The notes: generated by a model from the letters alone, not told the origin. Counted from the first letter of the stretch, positions 1 through 9,920 are shown. The stretch: 64,000 nt of DNA from Actinomycetes bacterium (GCA_021787475.1 JAJYLW010000001.1:62001-126000), one strand, 5' to 3'. Made by a program: numbers and translations.

Positions 1-530
1 TTCTGCAGCGGCGCCTTGCATTGATCTGTTCTGCCGGTCTGGAGATAAATATAACCGATATTCAGCCAGGCGCGCTGGTTGTTGGGAGCCTGGGCTGCCG
101 CCGCCTGAAGCTCCCTTAAGGCTACCTCCGACATGCCCAGTTGCGAGTAGGCGAATCCCAGGTCGATCGTCACATCCACATCACCGGAATTGGCCGCCAG
201 GTACTTCCGGAACTGGTCAATGGCGTTTTTGAAATTCCTGTTCGCATCATTGACAGTCTGGTTGTTTTGTTCCTGGCTCTGAGCCAGGTCGAGGTACGCC
301 TCACCAAGATTCTTGACCGAAGCGACATCGCCCGGATTTGTCTTCACCTGGGCCGAATATGTATTAATCCGGTTCTGGGCGTCGTTTATTTGCTGCTGTA
401 CGCCCGGGTTGACCGGTTGGGTCGGGGTGTTGCCGCTACCGACGCCGACAAGTTTCGGCACCAGGTACGCCAACCCGATGATAACTATGATACCAGGTAT
501 CAACAGGACCCATTTAATATTATCCTTCAT
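1..530 (-). CDS. TPR-repeat membrane-anchored protein (partial, runs off window)
   Basis: The gene starts at ATG 530-528 and continues past base 1, so only the first 176 codons are visible. Residues about 7-28 form one hydrophobic segment, suggesting an N-terminal anchor. A Gln/Asn/Pro-rich linker follows, then at least three helix-turn-helix repeats of TPR type (segments with NLGEAYLDLAQ, DLGFAYSQLG and NIGYIYLQTGR). The start overlaps the stop of the upstream thioredoxin gene in a TGATG arrangement, implying translational coupling. Its place beside TlpA-type thioredoxin and CcdA suggests a CcmH/NrfG-like assembly factor for cytochrome c maturation. That role is inferred from context; the sequence supports only a TPR scaffold. 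Confidence 0.75.
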   Translation of the reverse strand, partial: MKDNIKWVLLIPGIIVIIGLAYLVPKLVGVGSGNTPTQPVNPGVQQQINDAQNRINTYSAQVKTNPGDVASVKNLGEAYLDLAQSQEQNNQTVNDANRNFKNAIDQFRKYLAANSGDVDVTIDLGFAYSQLGMSEVALRELQAAAAQAPNNQRAWLNIGYIYLQTGRTDQCKAPLQ

Positions 531-1132
531 CAGCTTCTCACCAGTTGCCGGATTAATTGCACTTCCTGGAGTTGTGAATCCGTCCAGTCAAGCGGGCCGA
601 TTATCCGTTTGACCATTGTGCCATTTTTGTCAATGATGAAGCTCTCAGGGTAGCCGGTCGTATGAAACAGGTCGGGCAGCTTTTTGCCTACATCAAGCAA
701 AATAGGAAATGTCAACCCATACCTGTAAGCGAAAGGGGTAACATCGGTGGCGCCGTGGGCGTCGACGCTGGAGGCAAGGATGACAAACGGCTGGCCCTTG
801 AGGCTCTCGTACAGCTTTTCCAGGGAAGGCATCTCCTGCTTGCAGGGGTCGCACCAGGTCGCCCAGACGTTGATCAGCACCACCTTGCCGCGGTAACTGG
901 AAAGGCGGGCAGTACCTCCATTAAGCAGGGGAAGGCTGAAATCAGGAGCGCGGCTGCCTTCCGTGACTGGCGCAGGCACTGTTGACTCATAGTAGAAAAA
1001 AGCGCCGACGGCAATGGCCACAATGGCGACAAAAGCGCCGAGCGCAATGGCGATTTCCGCAAAGGACCAGCCTTCGCCATTTTCCGCGTCCGCAGCCGCA
1101 GAAGAAAGCTCTGTATCTTGTTGACTATCCAT
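530..1132 (-). CDS. TlpA/ResA-type membrane-anchored thiol-disulfide oxidoreductase
   Basis: About 200 residues. After a short acidic N-terminus comes one membrane segment (AEIAIALGAFVAIVAIAVG), then an extracytoplasmic thioredoxin fold. The redox motif WCDPCKQ lies in the usual VLINVWATWC context of the TlpA/ResA family, and a cis-Pro region (TGYPESFIID) is present. Such proteins reduce apocytochrome c or other exported disulfides with electrons from CcdA, whose gene lies just upstream on the same strand. The ATG at 1132 is preferred; an in-frame TTG at 1159 would add nine residues, and neither has a clear ribosome binding site. The stop overlaps the start of the TPR gene. Confidence 0.88.
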   Translation of the reverse strand: MDSQQDTELSSAAADAENGEGWSFAEIAIALGAFVAIVAIAVGAFFYYESTVPAPVTEGSRAPDFSLPLLNGGTARLSSYRGKVVLINVWATWCDPCKQEMPSLEKLYESLKGQPFVILASSVDAHGATDVTPFAYRYGLTFPILLDVGKKLPDLFHTTGYPESFIIDKNGTMVKRIIGPLDWTDSQLQEVQLIRQLVRS

Positions 1133-1315
1133 TAGCCGGAGGCGGAAAAGAGCAGGCAAGCGCGCTTAATTCTTGAGCATCCTTGCATTGTACTTAAATC
1201 ATACTAGCATCAGGCCGGTCCCGCTTCAACAAGAAGGACAGCGTCGGCACGGCGTGCGCCTCCGGGGGCGCAACTTGGCGCGTCGCCCGGTGCGGGCAGC
1301 AAAGCCCGATCCCTC

Positions 1316-2062
1316 TTACAACGAGACATTGGGCAACCATCCCTGCAGCCACCCGGTCAGCACCTCGATCTGGCCCGTGGCCAAGATAATTCCGAATGCG
1401 ATCAGCAGGGCTCCCGACAAGATCTTGAGGACGCTGAAATGCCGCTTGACCACAGAGAAGGTTCCAATCAATTTTGCAAACAGGAAGCCGGAGAGCACAA
1501 ACGGCAGGCCCATCCCGAGCGCATAGACAAACAGCAGGCTGGCGCCGGCGGCCGGGTCCTGGGTGCCGATTGCCAGCATGTAAATCGATCCCAGCAGCGG
1601 CCCCGTGCAGGGTCCGATGCCGATGGAAAAGACCATTCCCGCCAGGACCACGCCAAACAGGCCCATCGGTCGCCGGAACTGGCGCAGGCGCCGCTCCCGC
1701 TGCAGCCATGCCGGCTGAAAAATTCCCAGGGCAAAGATACCGAATACGATCAGGAACACGCCGGCGAAAATCTCCAGTGGCCGGTGATGTACACCGCTTG
1801 AGCTGATGAACGGCGACAGCGACTGCCCCATGCCGCCGGCGATTGCGCCCTGGAGACTGAAAAGCACGACGAACCCGAGGACGAACGCGGAGCTGGCGAC
1901 TGCCACCTTGCGGGACCTCGCCCCCAGTTCGTCAACGCCCACCCCGGAGACATAGGAAAGATAGCCGGGCAATAGCGGCAGCACGCAGGGGGACAGGAAC
2001 GAAACAAGGCCGGCGATAAACGCCCAGAAAAACGCGATGAATGTTACCTCGGTGATCTGCAA
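1316..2062 (-). CDS. ccdA: Cytochrome c biogenesis protein CcdA (thiol electron transporter)
   Basis: A 248-residue polytopic membrane protein with about six transmembrane helices. Both CcdA/DsbD-beta signatures are present: LSPCVLPLLPGYLSYVSG near residue 25 and IGPCTGPLLGS near residue 150. Their cysteines carry electrons from cytoplasmic thioredoxin across the membrane. It lies between lgt (42 bp upstream) and the TlpA-like gene (about 180 bp downstream), all on the minus strand, which fits a reductive pathway feeding cytochrome c maturation. The start appears to be TTG 2062, because no ATG or GTG precedes the first helix. Confidence 0.92.
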   Translation of the reverse strand: MQITEVTFIAFFWAFIAGLVSFLSPCVLPLLPGYLSYVSGVGVDELGARSRKVAVASSAFVLGFVVLFSLQGAIAGGMGQSLSPFISSSGVHHRPLEIFAGVFLIVFGIFALGIFQPAWLQRERRLRQFRRPMGLFGVVLAGMVFSIGIGPCTGPLLGSIYMLAIGTQDPAAGASLLFVYALGMGLPFVLSGFLFAKLIGTFSVVKRHFSVLKILSGALLIAFGIILATGQIEVLTGWLQGWLPNVSL

Positions 2063-2104
2063 TGAAAGCTCGCGCTTGCCAAGCCCGCCTGGCCTGGTGA
2101 CTAG

Positions 2105-2893
2105 TTACGCCGCCAGCCTCTTCGATTCCTTAACGGGCCGCCTCTGCACCCAGACCAGGGCAACCGCCGCGCCCACCGCAGTGGCCAGCGCGAGATATTG
2201 CTGCTGCCACTGTCCCTGCCGGGTGACGCCAGGCATCTCGCCATTGTGAAAGCGGACGAACTCGACCAGGAAGCGCTCGGTGCCGGCCAGCACCAGGTAA
2301 ACGCAGATCATGGCCCAGTCCCGCTTCAGGTAGCGGCGCAGCCAGAGGACAATGCCCAGGATCACAAGCGAGGAAAACGCCTCATAAAGCTCGGTCGGCT
2401 GCACGGATACGCCAGGAGGGGTCGGCGGCGAGCCCTTGGGGAACTGCATCGCCCACGGCAGCGTCGAGGGCCGGCCGTAGTCATCACCGTTAAGGAAGCA
2501 GCCCATCCGGCCAAAAGCGTAGCCAATCGCCATCGCCGGAGCACCGGCGTCAAAGACCTTGGCCCAAGGCAGGCGATAGAGCTTCATCACCAGCAGCGCC
2601 ATCACTACCCCACCGATGAGGCCGCCGTACCAGACCAGTCCGCCGCCACTAAAAATAGCGGAGGCAGGATCGGCTTTAAGCTCATTCATGTTGAGAAGCA
2701 GATAATTTATCTTGCTTCCCAGCAGGCCGCCGATGGCGGCGGCTATCACCAGCCAGTAAATCTTTTCCGGGTCAAGCCCCTTGCGCTTGAACTCAAAATA
2801 GGCGACGATGCCGGCGGCGATAAAGGCGAGCGCCATCATCAGGCCAAAAGTATGGACCGTAAACGGCCCGACAGAAGGAAATTCAGGATACAT
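2105..2893 (-). CDS. lgt: Prolipoprotein diacylglyceryl transferase
   Basis: A 262-residue membrane enzyme that transfers diacylglycerol from phosphatidylglycerol to the lipobox cysteine of prolipoproteins. Several transmembrane helices are visible. The Lgt signature is seen as GRMGCFLNGDDYGRP near residue 140, with the conserved Arg and Asn that bind the phospholipid head group, and the C-terminal ERFLVEFVRFHN block matches the family. Length is typical. It starts at ATG 2893 and lies upstream of ccdA on the same strand, so the group may form an envelope-biogenesis operon. The divergent gene begins 40 bp away. Confidence 0.95.
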   Translation of the reverse strand: MYPEFPSVGPFTVHTFGLMMALAFIAAGIVAYFEFKRKGLDPEKIYWLVIAAAIGGLLGSKINYLLLNMNELKADPASAIFSGGGLVWYGGLIGGVVMALLVMKLYRLPWAKVFDAGAPAMAIGYAFGRMGCFLNGDDYGRPSTLPWAMQFPKGSPPTPPGVSVQPTELYEAFSSLVILGIVLWLRRYLKRDWAMICVYLVLAGTERFLVEFVRFHNGEMPGVTRQGQWQQQYLALATAVGAAVALVWVQRRPVKESKRLAA

Positions 2894-2933
2894 GCAGCAA
2901 ATACCTCATTGGTTTATTTAACCTACAAAGGAA

Positions 2934-4577
2934 ATGATACAACATTACTATGCCTGGAGGGGCGCGGCGCACTATTCCGCAGGGCCGCCCGGGCGCCCTA
3001 CCAATAATCCCGGCGCAAGTTGTATTATTTGCAGAAGACTGTACCGGAGTCAAAAACGCAAACGCTGCCGGGGGGATAAAATCTCTTTAATCTGGTTTTT
3101 AAGGCGAACTGTTAAAAGGCTCAGGAGCAGGCCAGGGCCCAGGCGGGCCCGGGCCTGGCCGTTGGCTCTTCTGCTGGTAGCTTTCTGCGTAGTCCTTGCT
3201 TCCCTGCCGGTGACGGCCGGCGCGTACAATGTTGAGAAACAAAGCCAGCCGCCCACAGGCTCGCTGTCTATCTCTCCAGCAAAAGTTGAAGCAAATGTCA
3301 AGGCCGGCGACAGCGCCAGCAGGGACATTACCTTGACAAACGGCACGGGCGGCGGCCAGACGCTCACGTTCTCGATTCAGGATTTCGAGGGCTCGCCCGA
3401 TCCGTCAAAGGCATTTGTGCTAAAGGGCGATCAGGACGGCAAGTTCAGCGCCCGCCACTGGCTCACTCCGGAGCTGACCAGCATCAACCTCAATCCAGGC
3501 GAGCAGCTGACCTTTCGCGTCAACATATCGGTGCCGTCCGAGGCTGAGCCCGGCGGCCACTACGCCGCATTGATTGTCTCCCCGGCCGGCCAGTCCCCCG
3601 GCCAGCAGCAGGCAACATCCACGGCAGGCTCCAGCGTTTTAACTCTTTTCCTGATCACGGTGGAGGGAAACGTTATCCAGCAAGGGAACCTTGAGCAGCC
3701 CCAAGTTCCAGCCCTGTCAGCAGGCGGACCCATTGACATCGGCCTTGTTTTTGCCAATCAGGGCAATGTCCATCTGAAGCCTCATGGAACGGTGACGGTC
3801 AGCAACATGCTCGGTCAGGACGTCGCCAGGATTGACGCCCCCGAGTGGGTGGTGCTGCCCGATTCGTCGCGGCGGGAAACAGTTTCCTGGGACAGCGGGC
3901 TTCTCTTCGGGCGCTACAGCGTCAAGGCCGTGGTCCAGTACGGTGACGGCAGCACCGCCGTCATGACCGCCTCTTTCTGGGCGTTCTCCTGGTATCTGTT
4001 GTTGGCGCTGCTGGCAGCGATCGTGATTATTATCCTGCTGGTGGTGCGCGTCGTCAGGCGCAGGCGGCGCCGGCTCGAAGCCGGAGCAGCAGTGGCTTCG
4101 CGGGCAGGTCCGCCCGGGAAGGACGTGGCCACGGCTTCTTCAATTCCCGGTGAGCAGCCAGGAGCCAGGGCCGGCGCAGCGGCAACGGCCAGCCCTGCAA
4201 AAGAACAGATGCCGCAAGGCAATCTTCCCGAGGCGGGGCAAGCCGATGCCAGCGCGGAAGCTCAGGAAGCCGGCACATCTGTCGCCGCCAGGGCCGGTGA
4301 GCCGGGCCAGTCGAAAGCAGACACGCATCTGCCGCTCAGAGAAATATTTCCCTCAATGGAGGACAAGCGCATTGTCGACATCACCGACGCGGAGACAAAA
4401 AAACTGATCAGGACCATGATCGATGACCAGATCGGCCTGGCCCGGGCCTACATCGATGGCGGCGACGTGGCCGCGGCGCGGCACGAGCTTAAAGAAGCCA
4501 GGAGCGCCGCCGAGAAGCTTGGCCTGTTTTCCGAGATCGGGCTGATCGACGACATTCTCCGACACGCCCTACCCTGA
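2934..4577 (+). CDS. Exported single-pass membrane protein, Ig-like ectodomain and FimV-like C-terminus
   Basis: A signal-like hydrophobic stretch (WPLALLLVAFCVVLASLPVTA) is followed by a beta-rich ectodomain of about 270 residues. Its layout (SLSISPAKVEANVKAGDSA, then GGHYAALIVSP) resembles the DUF916/Ig-like fold of cell-surface proteins. One transmembrane helix (WYLLLALLAAIVIIILLVV) and an Arg cluster follow, then an Ala/Pro-rich cytoplasmic linker of about 90 residues. The last 50 residues (IGLARAYIDGGDVAAARHEL) look like the FimV C-terminal TPR-like domain. The only in-frame ATG (2934) adds about 60 unlikely residues before the signal peptide, so the true start is uncertain and may be non-ATG. 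Function is unknown; a cell-surface or pilus-linked scaffold is a guess from domain order. Confidence 0.7.
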   Translation: MIQHYYAWRGAAHYSAGPPGRPTNNPGASCIICRRLYRSQKRKRCRGDKISLIWFLRRTVKRLRSRPGPRRARAWPLALLLVAFCVVLASLPVTAGAYNVEKQSQPPTGSLSISPAKVEANVKAGDSASRDITLTNGTGGGQTLTFSIQDFEGSPDPSKAFVLKGDQDGKFSARHWLTPELTSINLNPGEQLTFRVNISVPSEAEPGGHYAALIVSPAGQSPGQQQATSTAGSSVLTLFLITVEGNVIQQGNLEQPQVPALSAGGPIDIGLVFANQGNVHLKPHGTVTVSNMLGQDVARIDAPEWVVLPDSSRRETVSWDSGLLFGRYSVKAVVQYGDGSTAVMTASFWAFSWYLLLALLAAIVIIILLVVRVVRRRRRRLEAGAAVASRAGPPGKDVATASSIPGEQPGARAGAAATASPAKEQMPQGNLPEAGQADASAEAQEAGTSVAARAGEPGQSKADTHLPLREIFPSMEDKRIVDITDAETKKLIRTMIDDQIGLARAYIDGGDVAAARHELKEARSAAEKLGLFSEIGLIDDILRHALP

Positions 4578-4701
4578 CCTTTCCGGCTGCCAGCGATTTT
4601 TCAACCGGATGGGCCGGGTGGAGTGTGCTAACGAACCCCTTCCCCAAGCAGCGGCTTAAGATCCCACCGGTAGGTGCATCCTGCTGCGGCCTCGCCACGA
4701 A

Positions 4702-7506
4702 TTACTTACTGAGACAGGCTCTAAGGGCCTGGCCGGTATAGGAGGATTTCCTGCGGGCCAGCTCTTCCGGCGTGCCGGCGGCAACAACGGCGCCGCCGCC
4801 GTCTCCCCCGCCCGGCCCCAGGTCGATGACATGGTCGGCGCACTTTATCACATCAAGGTTATGCTCAATAACAACAACGGTGTTGCCGGCGTCCACCAGC
4901 CGCTGCAGCACCTCAAGCAGCTTCTCGATATCCGCGAAGTGGAGGCCGGTGGTGGGCTCGTCGAGGATGTAGAGCGTGCGGCCGGTGGCGACCTTGTTCA
5001 ACTCCGCCGACAGCTTCACTCGTTGCGCCTCGCCACCGGAGAGCTGCGTCGCCGGCTGACCCAAGCGAATATAGCCGAGGCCGACGTCCTCCACTGTCTG
5101 AAGGCGGCGGGCAATCTTGGGGATGGCTTCAAAAAATGCCAGCGCCTGGGTGGCGCTCATCTCCAGCACCTCGGCGATGTTCTTCCCCTTGAAGCGCACC
5201 TCCAGCGTCTCACGGTTGTAGCGGCGCCCCTTGCACACCTCGCAGGGAACATAGATATCGGGAAGGAAGTGCATTTCGATTTTGATCGTTCCCTCGCCGC
5301 GGCAGGCCTCGCAACGGCCGCCCCGGACGTTGAAGCTGAAGCGGCCCGGCCGGTATCCCCTCACCCGCGCCTCCTGGGTGTTTGCATACAACTGGCGAAT
5401 GTGGTCAAAAACGCCGGTGTAGGTGGCCGGATTGGAGCGCGGCGTGCGGCCGATCGGAGACTGGTCAATGTTGATCACCTTGTCAAGTTGCTCGGCGCCC
5501 TCGATCCGGTCATGGGCGCCCGGCTCGGTCTTGGCCTGGTACATGCCCGCCGCGAGCGCCCGGTAAAGGACGTCTCCCACCAGCGTTGATTTGCCCGAGC
5601 CTGAGACGCCGGTGACGCAGATTAACCGGCCCAGGGGGATGTCAACGTCGATCGACCTCAGGTTGTGCTCGCGGGCGCCGACGACCGTGATCTTTCCGTT
5701 CCCCTCCGGGCGCCGGGACGGCACGGGGATGCGCCGCTCCCCTCTTAAGAAAGCGCCCGTCAAGCTTTTCGCCGACTCGAGGATCATGTCAAGCGGCCCG
5801 TGCGCAACCAGCTCGCCGCCATGCTCGCCGGCGCCGGGACCCATATCAACGATATAATCGGCGGCACGCATCGTCTCCTCATCATGCTCGACGACGATGA
5901 CGGTGTTCCCCAGGTCGCGCAGCCGCTTGAGGGTGCCGATCAATTTTTTATTGTCGCGCTGATGCAGGCCGATGCTGGGCTCGTCAAGGATATACAGCAC
6001 CCCCACCAGGCTTGAGCCGATCTGGGTCGCCAGGCGGATGCGCTGGCCCTCGCCGCCCGAGAGCGTCCCCGCCATCCGGTCCAGGGCGAGGTAGCCGACG
6101 CCGACATCGTCAAGAAATCGCAGCCGCTCAAGGATCTCCTTGACAATACGCTCCCCGATAAACTGCTCAGTCTCGGACAGCTTCAGTTTCTTCAAGAAAT
6201 GCCGCGATTGGCTCACCGGCATTCGCGTCAGCTCGTAAATATTGACGCCGCCCACCGTCACGGCCAGGCTCTCCGCCTTCAGGCGGGCGCCGTGGCAGAC
6301 CGGGCAGGGTCTGACTGTCATCAGATCAGAGATGCGCTCCCGGACCAGGTTTGACTCGGTCTCCAGGTAGCGCCGCTCCAGGTTGGGAATGATACCTTCT
6401 TCCCGGTATTCGTAGCGCTGCCGGCGCCGGCGGGGCCGGCGCCGCCCCTCCGAAGGCCCGTAAAGAATGAGTCGCCGGTCTTCCTCAGTGAGATCCTTAA
6501 AAGGAATGCTCATGCTGACGCCGTAACGGCGCGCCAGGCGGCGGATTACATGCCTAAAGCCGATGCTCCATGGCAGAATGTTGGCCTGACTCAAGGACTT
6601 GCTCTTGTCGGGGATGAGCAGGCCAACGTCGATCTCCTCCAGGTATCCAAGGCCGGTGCAATGCTCGCAGGCGCCGTAGGGGCTGTTGAACGAGAATATC
6701 CGCGGCGCCAGCTCTGCCAGGCTGACGCCGCAGTTGGGGCAGGCGAACTGCTCCGAGTAAGTGGCAACCTCGCCCCCGCCGGTTTCTATATCAATCAGGC
6801 CGCCGGACAGGGCCGCCGCAGTCTCCACCGAGTCGGACAGCCGGTGGCGGATATCCTCCCTGGCAATCAGCCGGTCGACGACCACAGCGATGTCATGTTT
6901 AAAATTCTTGTCAATGATGATCTCTTCCTCGAGCAGGCGCACCCCGCCGTCAATCTTGACGCGGGTAAAGCCATCGCGGCGGACCGTCTCCAGCAGGTCC
7001 CGGTACTCGCCCTTGCGGCCCCGCACCAGCGGCGCCTGGACCATGAAGCGTGTCCCCGCCGGCATTTCCAGGATCTGATCGACGATCTGCTGCTGCGACT
7101 GGGCGGCGATCGGCCTGCCGCAGTTGGGGCAATGGGGATGGCCGATGCGGGCGTAAAGCAGACGCAGGTAATCGTAAATCTCGGTGACCGTGCCAACCGT
7201 CGACCGGGGGTTCTTGCTGATGGCGCGCTGGTCGATGGAGATCGCCGGCGAGAGTCCTTCGATGCTGTCAACATCCGGCTTCTGCATTTGGCCGAGGAAC
7301 TGGCGGGCGTAAGCGGAAAGAGACTCAACGTAGCGGCGCTGCCCCTCGGCGTAGATGGTGTCAAAGGCCAGCGAGCTCTTGCCGGAGCCGGAGAGCCCAG
7401 TGATGACGATCAGCCTGCCGCGCGGCAGCGTCAGGGAGATGTTCTTCAGGTTGTGCTCGCGGGCTCCGCGAATGATGATCTGGGAATCTTTAGAAGTGTT
7501 GTTCAT
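4702..7506 (-). CDS. uvrA: UvrABC excinuclease subunit A
   Basis: A 934-residue UvrA, the DNA damage sensor and ATPase of nucleotide excision repair. The first ABC half has Walker [11 protein letters not shown] near residue 33, a CPNCG finger and the insertion domain. The second half has [19 protein letters not shown] near residue 630 and the zinc module CEACRGEG...CEVCKG. Both ABC signatures appear ([13 protein letters not shown] and [13 protein letters not shown]). Length is normal and ATG 7506 is clear. In many relatives uvrA sits next to uvrB; here uvrB begins about 26 kb away beyond the accessory island, on the same strand. Confidence 0.97.
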   Translation of the reverse strand: MNNTSKDSQIIIRGAREHNLKNISLTLPRGRLIVITGLSGSGKSSLAFDTIYAEGQRRYVESLSAYARQFLGQMQKPDVDSIEGLSPAISIDQRAISKNPRSTVGTVTEIYDYLRLLYARIGHPHCPNCGRPIAAQSQQQIVDQILEMPAGTRFMVQAPLVRGRKGEYRDLLETVRRDGFTRVKIDGGVRLLEEEIIIDKNFKHDIAVVVDRLIAREDIRHRLSDSVETAAALSGGLIDIETGGGEVATYSEQFACPNCGVSLAELAPRIFSFNSPYGACEHCTGLGYLEEIDVGLLIPDKSKSLSQANILPWSIGFRHVIRRLARRYGVSMSIPFKDLTEEDRRLILYGPSEGRRRPRRRRQRYEYREEGIIPNLERRYLETESNLVRERISDLMTVRPCPVCHGARLKAESLAVTVGGVNIYELTRMPVSQSRHFLKKLKLSETEQFIGERIVKEILERLRFLDDVGVGYLALDRMAGTLSGGEGQRIRLATQIGSSLVGVLYILDEPSIGLHQRDNKKLIGTLKRLRDLGNTVIVVEHDEETMRAADYIVDMGPGAGEHGGELVAHGPLDMILESAKSLTGAFLRGERRIPVPSRRPEGNGKITVVGAREHNLRSIDVDIPLGRLICVTGVSGSGKSTLVGDVLYRALAAGMYQAKTEPGAHDRIEGAEQLDKVINIDQSPIGRTPRSNPATYTGVFDHIRQLYANTQEARVRGYRPGRFSFNVRGGRCEACRGEGTIKIEMHFLPDIYVPCEVCKGRRYNRETLEVRFKGKNIAEVLEMSATQALAFFEAIPKIARRLQTVEDVGLGYIRLGQPATQLSGGEAQRVKLSAELNKVATGRTLYILDEPTTGLHFADIEKLLEVLQRLVDAGNTVVVIEHNLDVIKCADHVIDLGPGGGDGGGAVVAAGTPEELARRKSSYTGQALRACLSK

Positions 7507-7561
7507 CTTGTTTTGCTGATAATCTTTGCAGGAAGAAAAATCAAGCCGCCAAACTTATTAT

Positions 7562-7942
7562 ATGCAAACGCCTACTCCGGAAATTATAGAGGCAATGAGC
7601 AAATTCATTGCCGAGGAGTTTTCTCCCCCGGCGGATCATCCTGTTTGGTTATTACGCCCGCGGAAATGCGGGGCCGGAAAGCGATGTCGACCTGCTGGAG
7701 GTCAAAGACAAACCGGTAAAAACACGGCTGGAAAATGGCGCGTATCCGAACCGCCCTGCAAAAATTCGGCGTACCCGTAGATGTCCTTGTTTGCAGCGAG
7801 GATTACCTTCTCAAGTACAAAGATGTTGGCGGAAACATTATCCACTCAATATTTCACGAAGGCAAAGAGCTCTATGCCCAGAGATGTCCCCGCGAGCAAA
7901 GCGCATGCCGATGCCGCGCGGACGCTACTGGAAAAAGCGAGC
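7562..7942 (+). pseudogene. Decayed MNT-type nucleotidyltransferase plus truncated HEPN partner
   Basis: Three reading frames in succession rebuild one minimal nucleotidyltransferase. ATG 7562 gives a helical start (IIEAMSKFIAEEFSP). A frame change in the C-rich run near 7626 gives RRIILFGYYARGNAGPESDV, which is the NT motif with the usual GS changed to GY and the D-x-D metal ligands kept. A second change near 7735 gives MARIRTALQKFGVPVDVLV and HSIFHEGKELYAQ. The next ATG (7876) begins RDVPASKAHADAARTLLEKA, which looks like the start of a HEPN partner and stops matching near 7940. That is where the recombinase gene ends. These pairs are usually toxin-antitoxin modules; this one is inactive and was probably cut by the element insertion. 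Confidence 0.65.
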
Positions 7943-9517
7943 TCAGCCCCGCTTCTCCCAATAGCTCGCCTTCCCTCTCCCCTGCGCCGCGATAACGCCG
8001 CCCTTCCTGAGCTCGCTTAGCACCACCAAACTTAACTTGTCCGAACTTTCGGACAGGAGATCGTGGAACAAATCGGTATATTCCTTGTCCACGATTTTTC
8101 CATCTTTAACGAGAATCTTTTCAAAGAAAGCTTTATTGTAAAACTTCCTGACGTTATCGCTGGCTGTCTTGTAGCCGAAGCCACACTGTGTGGCGATTTC
8201 CAGAGCAAGATCGAGGGTTTCTCGCAGCTCACCAAATTGCATATCAATTATTTCCATCCGGTTTTGTGATACTGCCATTTCGTCTGCAATTCGGTTCTGT
8301 TCTTTCTTCATAAGCTCCAAGGAAATCGCATCGGCATAATATGCCTTCATGAGCTTCATTTGCTCGTCAGCAAGCTTGCCGATCCTTTTGGCCAGTAATT
8401 GCTTCTCCATAGCATTGGTCGATTGTTTCGATATCAGCTCCTCATCAAAACGCTTCGAGAGCTTCTTGGCCGTCCTTTTTGGCATCTGCACGTTTTCATA
8501 GAGCTCTTCAACCTGGATTTCCATATCAGTCGCAGAAACATGCTTTGTATGGGTGCAGCCCCGGCCTCTTTTGGTTCCGAGGCAAAAGAAGTAAGTATAT
8601 TTGCCTTTTGCGGTATCGATTGAAAATCTAGACCCGCAATCAGCGCAGTAGAGGGTCCCTTTCAGATAATGGTTGTTCTTTCTGGTTCTAACAGCCACCC
8701 CGTGATTTCTGATCTCGTAAATTGATTTCTCTTTCTGAAAGAGCTGGCGGGAGATCAGTGCCTCATGCTTTCCCGGATATTCAATGCCTTTGTATCTGAC
8801 AACGCTCGTATAAAAAGGATTGGTCAGCATGTTTGATACCGTGACATGAGCCATCGTTTTCTTGCTGTTTTTCTTGTTTGTAAGCCCTCGGTCAAAGAGG
8901 AAATCGTTAATGTCATCCAGCGAGAAATCCCCTGTGGCATAAAGATTGAAGGCTTCTTTGATGTGAGGAGCCGTTTCAGGATCAGGAACAACCAACGCAA
9001 TGTTTCTGGTACCTTCCCGGATGTTTTTGTAACCCAGCGGTGCCTGATGAGGCCAGCCGCCCTGCTTTACCTTTTCCAGCATCCCTTTTTGGACTTCCGC
9101 AGCCAGGTTGGAGGAATAAAACTCAGCCACGATGGCGTGGATGCCTTCGACCAGCTTGCCTGATGCCGTGTCCTCGATATTTTCAACGACGGAGACTAAA
9201 CCGACTTTGGCTTTTTGAAGTGTAGCGGTGATCTCGACGTGATCCTTCAGGTTTCTAGCCAGGCGGTCAATCTTGTGAACAACAACGGCGTTAATTGATT
9301 TATCTTCCTTGACCCTCTTTAGCATCTCCTGAAGCATGGGCCGGTGAGCCGACCTGGCCGATTCGCCTCTATCTGTATATTCATCAACCAGCGTCCAGCC
9401 TTTTTCCTGAATGTACTTGGTGCAGGCTTTTCTTTGGGCAGCAATAGAGTAGCCTTCAGACTCATTAGTCTGAGCTTGTTCCTTTGTTGATACTCGTAAA
9501 TAGATAAGGCAGTTCAT
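7943..9517 (-). CDS. Large serine recombinase (site-specific integrase)
   Basis: 524 residues. The N-terminal resolvase domain has the catalytic Ser in YLRVST (about residue 9) and the Arg-bearing VVHKIDRLARNLKD block. A recombinase domain of about 100 residues follows, then a zinc ribbon (CADCGSRF...FFCLGTKRGRGC, near 300-335), a Lys/Glu-rich coiled coil near 370-430, and a C-terminal tail. This is the architecture of phage or ICE integrases that join attP and attB. Its 3' end abuts the broken HEPN fragment, so one attachment junction probably lies near 7930-7945. Start ATG 9517 is 16 bp after the stop of the VOC gene, and GC content is lower than in the flanking uvr genes. It is the best evidence that this part of the island is an integrated element. 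Confidence 0.93.
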   Translation of the reverse strand: MNCLIYLRVSTKEQAQTNESEGYSIAAQRKACTKYIQEKGWTLVDEYTDRGESARSAHRPMLQEMLKRVKEDKSINAVVVHKIDRLARNLKDHVEITATLQKAKVGLVSVVENIEDTASGKLVEGIHAIVAEFYSSNLAAEVQKGMLEKVKQGGWPHQAPLGYKNIREGTRNIALVVPDPETAPHIKEAFNLYATGDFSLDDINDFLFDRGLTNKKNSKKTMAHVTVSNMLTNPFYTSVVRYKGIEYPGKHEALISRQLFQKEKSIYEIRNHGVAVRTRKNNHYLKGTLYCADCGSRFSIDTAKGKYTYFFCLGTKRGRGCTHTKHVSATDMEIQVEELYENVQMPKRTAKKLSKRFDEELISKQSTNAMEKQLLAKRIGKLADEQMKLMKAYYADAISLELMKKEQNRIADEMAVSQNRMEIIDMQFGELRETLDLALEIATQCGFGYKTASDNVRKFYNKAFFEKILVKDGKIVDKEYTDLFHDLLSESSDKLSLVVLSELRKGGVIAAQGRGKASYWEKRG

Positions 9518-9533
9518 TAGTTTTTATATTAGA

Positions 9534-9920
9534 TTATATTTCTGTAGCTGTTGGTTTTGACTGAGAATGCTCGACATACTCAACCACAAGGCCGTCGGGA
9601 TGGCGCACGTGCATATTTCTTCCAGTAGGCACTTCTTTCGGTTCAGAGAGAATCTGTGCTCCGGACTGTTTTAAAAAAAATATAAACTCATCAAGATTAT
9701 CAACCAGAAAAGTCGCATGAGCTTTGCGGAAAGGCTCCAGATTTTCGACTGACCCCGCAACCAAGAGGATGTGGCCTATAGAAGCTATTTCCAACCCGGC
9801 GGCTGAATAGGAAAAACGCAGCCGGCACGTTTGATTGAACAGGTTTTCGTAAAACGCAATTGCTGAGTCCAAGGCGTCCGGTTGCAAGTAAACACGACTG
9901 GAGACGTTAAGAACCTTCAT
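9534..9920 (-). CDS. VOC-family (glyoxalase/bleomycin resistance fold) protein, copy 1
   Basis: 128 residues with the paired beta-alpha-beta-beta-beta units of the vicinal oxygen chelate fold. It has the family-like sequence AIAFYENLFN near residue 21, a central TFLVDNLDEFIFFLKQSGAQI, and the C-terminal HPDGLVVEYVE, whose Glu is a typical metal ligand position. It overlaps the next VOC gene by 4 bp (ATGA) and is clearly paralogous to it, so a tandem duplication or heterodimer is likely. The substrate cannot be told: such proteins act as lyases, dioxygenases or drug-binding proteins. It is carried as cargo directly upstream of the recombinase. Confidence 0.85.
   Translation of the reverse strand: MKVLNVSSRVYLQPDALDSAIAFYENLFNQTCRLRFSYSAAGLEIASIGHILLVAGSVENLEPFRKAHATFLVDNLDEFIFFLKQSGAQILSEPKEVPTGRNMHVRHPDGLVVEYVEHSQSKPTATEI

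Noticed and set aside
6550-7719. A 389-codon plus-strand frame opposite uvrA
   Set aside because: It is the antisense shadow of a clear uvrA gene in GC-rich DNA; the translation has no recognisable domain.
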